Shown here piece by piece: positions 5,387 to 5,852 of a stretch of DNA of 5,852 bases; the stretch's first letter is position 1, and the number at the start of each line of letters is the position of its first letter. The stretch is from Gemmatimonadota bacterium (GTDB taxonomy: Bacteria > Gemmatimonadota > Gemmatimonadetes > Longimicrobiales > Gaopeijiaceae), in the NCBI GenBank assembly GCA_003567615.1, contig PWZC01000376.1, positions 1 through 5,852 of the forward strand, read 5' to 3'. The position numbers and the translations under genes are program-made. The notes under the pieces are model-generated. The model did no database searches, was not told the DNA's origin, and was given only the letters and a program-made list of their open reading frames with translations.

Positions 5387-5852
5387 TTGCATGATCGGCG
5401 GAGCGCACTGGAACTCCCCTACCGGAAACATCTCTTGCTCCCTCTGCGGCCCGTTCCCCGTCCTGCACTCATCCGCTGCATCCTGGTCGGCCTGGGAGCG
5501 ATCCTGGTGCTGTGGTCCCCACCCCTCTTCGCCGAGGCCGTTGCCGAACCCGTTTCCGCCGTCATTACCCAGGACACCGGCGAGATCCGCGGGACAGTGG
5601 CGGAGCGGGGCACGGGACGCCCCCTCCCGGGAGCTGCGGTGGAGGTGGTGGGGGGTCCCGGCCCCGTATCCACCGACGGACAGGGACGGTTCGTCCTTCG
5701 GGATGTGCCGGTGGGGACCGTCACGGTGCGTGCCCGGCTCCTGGGGTACGAAACGCTGGAGATCCCGGACGTCCGGGTCACCCTGGGTCGAGCCACGACC
5801 ATCACCCTGGAGCTCCGGGAGCGGGCCCTGGAGCTGGAGGGGATCGAGGTGA
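5387..5852 (+). CDS. TonB-dependent receptor, N-terminal part (runs off the window)
   Basis: The frame of 5561 (GTC ATT ACC) encodes a classic receptor N-terminus. The signal segment is RCILVGLGAILVLWSPPLFA, followed by a carboxypeptidase-regulatory-like beta domain: GEIRGTVAERGTGRPLPGA, TDGQGRFVLRDVPVGTVTV and RLLGYETLEIPDVRV. It closes with LELEGIEV, the TonB-box-like lead into the plug; the barrel lies beyond the window. An in-frame stop at 5357-5359 means the start lies after it, and no ATG exists in this frame before the signal segment. TTG 5387 (GGAG at 5371-5374, spacing 12) and TTG 5435 (shorter, more normal signal peptide) are the candidates. ATG 5391 is in another frame whose product has no family features. 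Such outer-membrane receptors import chelates; here a copper chelate is the natural guess. It follows copC by 20 bases if TTG 5387 is used. Confidence 0.85.
   Translation, partial: MHDRRSALELPYRKHLLLPLRPVPRPALIRCILVGLGAILVLWSPPLFAEAVAEPVSAVITQDTGEIRGTVAERGTGRPLPGAAVEVVGGPGPVSTDGQGRFVLRDVPVGTVTVRARLLGYETLEIPDVRVTLGRATTITLELRERALELEGIEV

Noticed and set aside
5391..5852. ATG-initiated plus-strand frame at 5391
   Set aside because: Its product is Trp/Ser/Pro-rich nonsense, whereas the neighbouring frame encodes a signal peptide and a regulatory-like receptor domain.
1..5852. Methanobactin precursor or biosynthesis genes (mbnA, mbnB, mbnC)
   Set aside because: Considered because of mbnP/mbnH, but I found no short Cys-containing precursor frame next to the pair and no other biosynthetic genes.
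1..5852. CRISPR arrays, tRNA genes or insertion-sequence ends
   Set aside because: No regularly spaced repeats, no tRNA cloverleaf and no transposase or terminal inverted repeats were seen on reading both strands.

Overview
The window is GC-rich bacterial DNA. It carries a compact, mostly plus-strand cluster of exported copper-handling and thiol-redox proteins. Nearly every product starts with a signal peptide or lipoprotein signal, so the system works in the periplasm and outer membrane of a diderm. The last gene has the N-terminus of a TonB-dependent receptor preceded by a carboxypeptidase-regulatory-like domain. That architecture is typical of Bacteroidota and Gemmatimonadota. Combined with the high GC it makes a Gemmatimonadota-like or related environmental lineage my best guess, but this is inference and no taxonomic marker is present.

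Layout. Positions 1-261 (minus strand) hold the 5' end of a secreted YceI-like gene that runs off the left edge. A divergent intergenic region contains a plausible sigma70-type promoter (422-451) placed so that the next gene would be leaderless. Positions 459-980 encode a small exported His-rich, Cys-containing protein that looks like a metal binder. Positions 981-1199 are non-coding as far as I can see and hold several hairpins. Positions 1200-1490 look like the C-terminal remnant of a sialidase/BNR-repeat-like protein, and its stop codon overlaps the start of the next gene. Then follow a TlpA/ResA-like thioredoxin lipoprotein (1487-2071), a secreted DsrE-family protein with a CxxC motif (2141-2596), a strong inverted repeat (2605-2644), MbnP (2670-3584), MbnH (3581-4873), CopC (4929-5366), and the start of a TonB-dependent receptor (from about 5387) that runs off the right edge and begins at a non-ATG codon.

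How the genes may work together. MbnP/MbnH is the 'metallo-mystery pair': the di-heme enzyme MbnH oxidises a tryptophan of MbnP to kynurenine, which creates a copper site. The MbnP here keeps a W-x-H motif matching the kynurenine/His copper site known from MopE. CopC is a periplasmic copper carrier, the His-rich protein is a likely metal buffer, and the receptor could import a copper chelate. The TlpA-like and DsrE-like proteins could keep thiols or copper ligands reduced, or supply electrons. No methanobactin precursor or biosynthesis gene (mbnA, mbnB, mbnC) and no copD is visible, so this would be a copper system built around MbnPH outside the methanobactin setting. The individual family calls are firm for MbnP, MbnH, CopC, TlpA and DsrE; the integrated role is inference.
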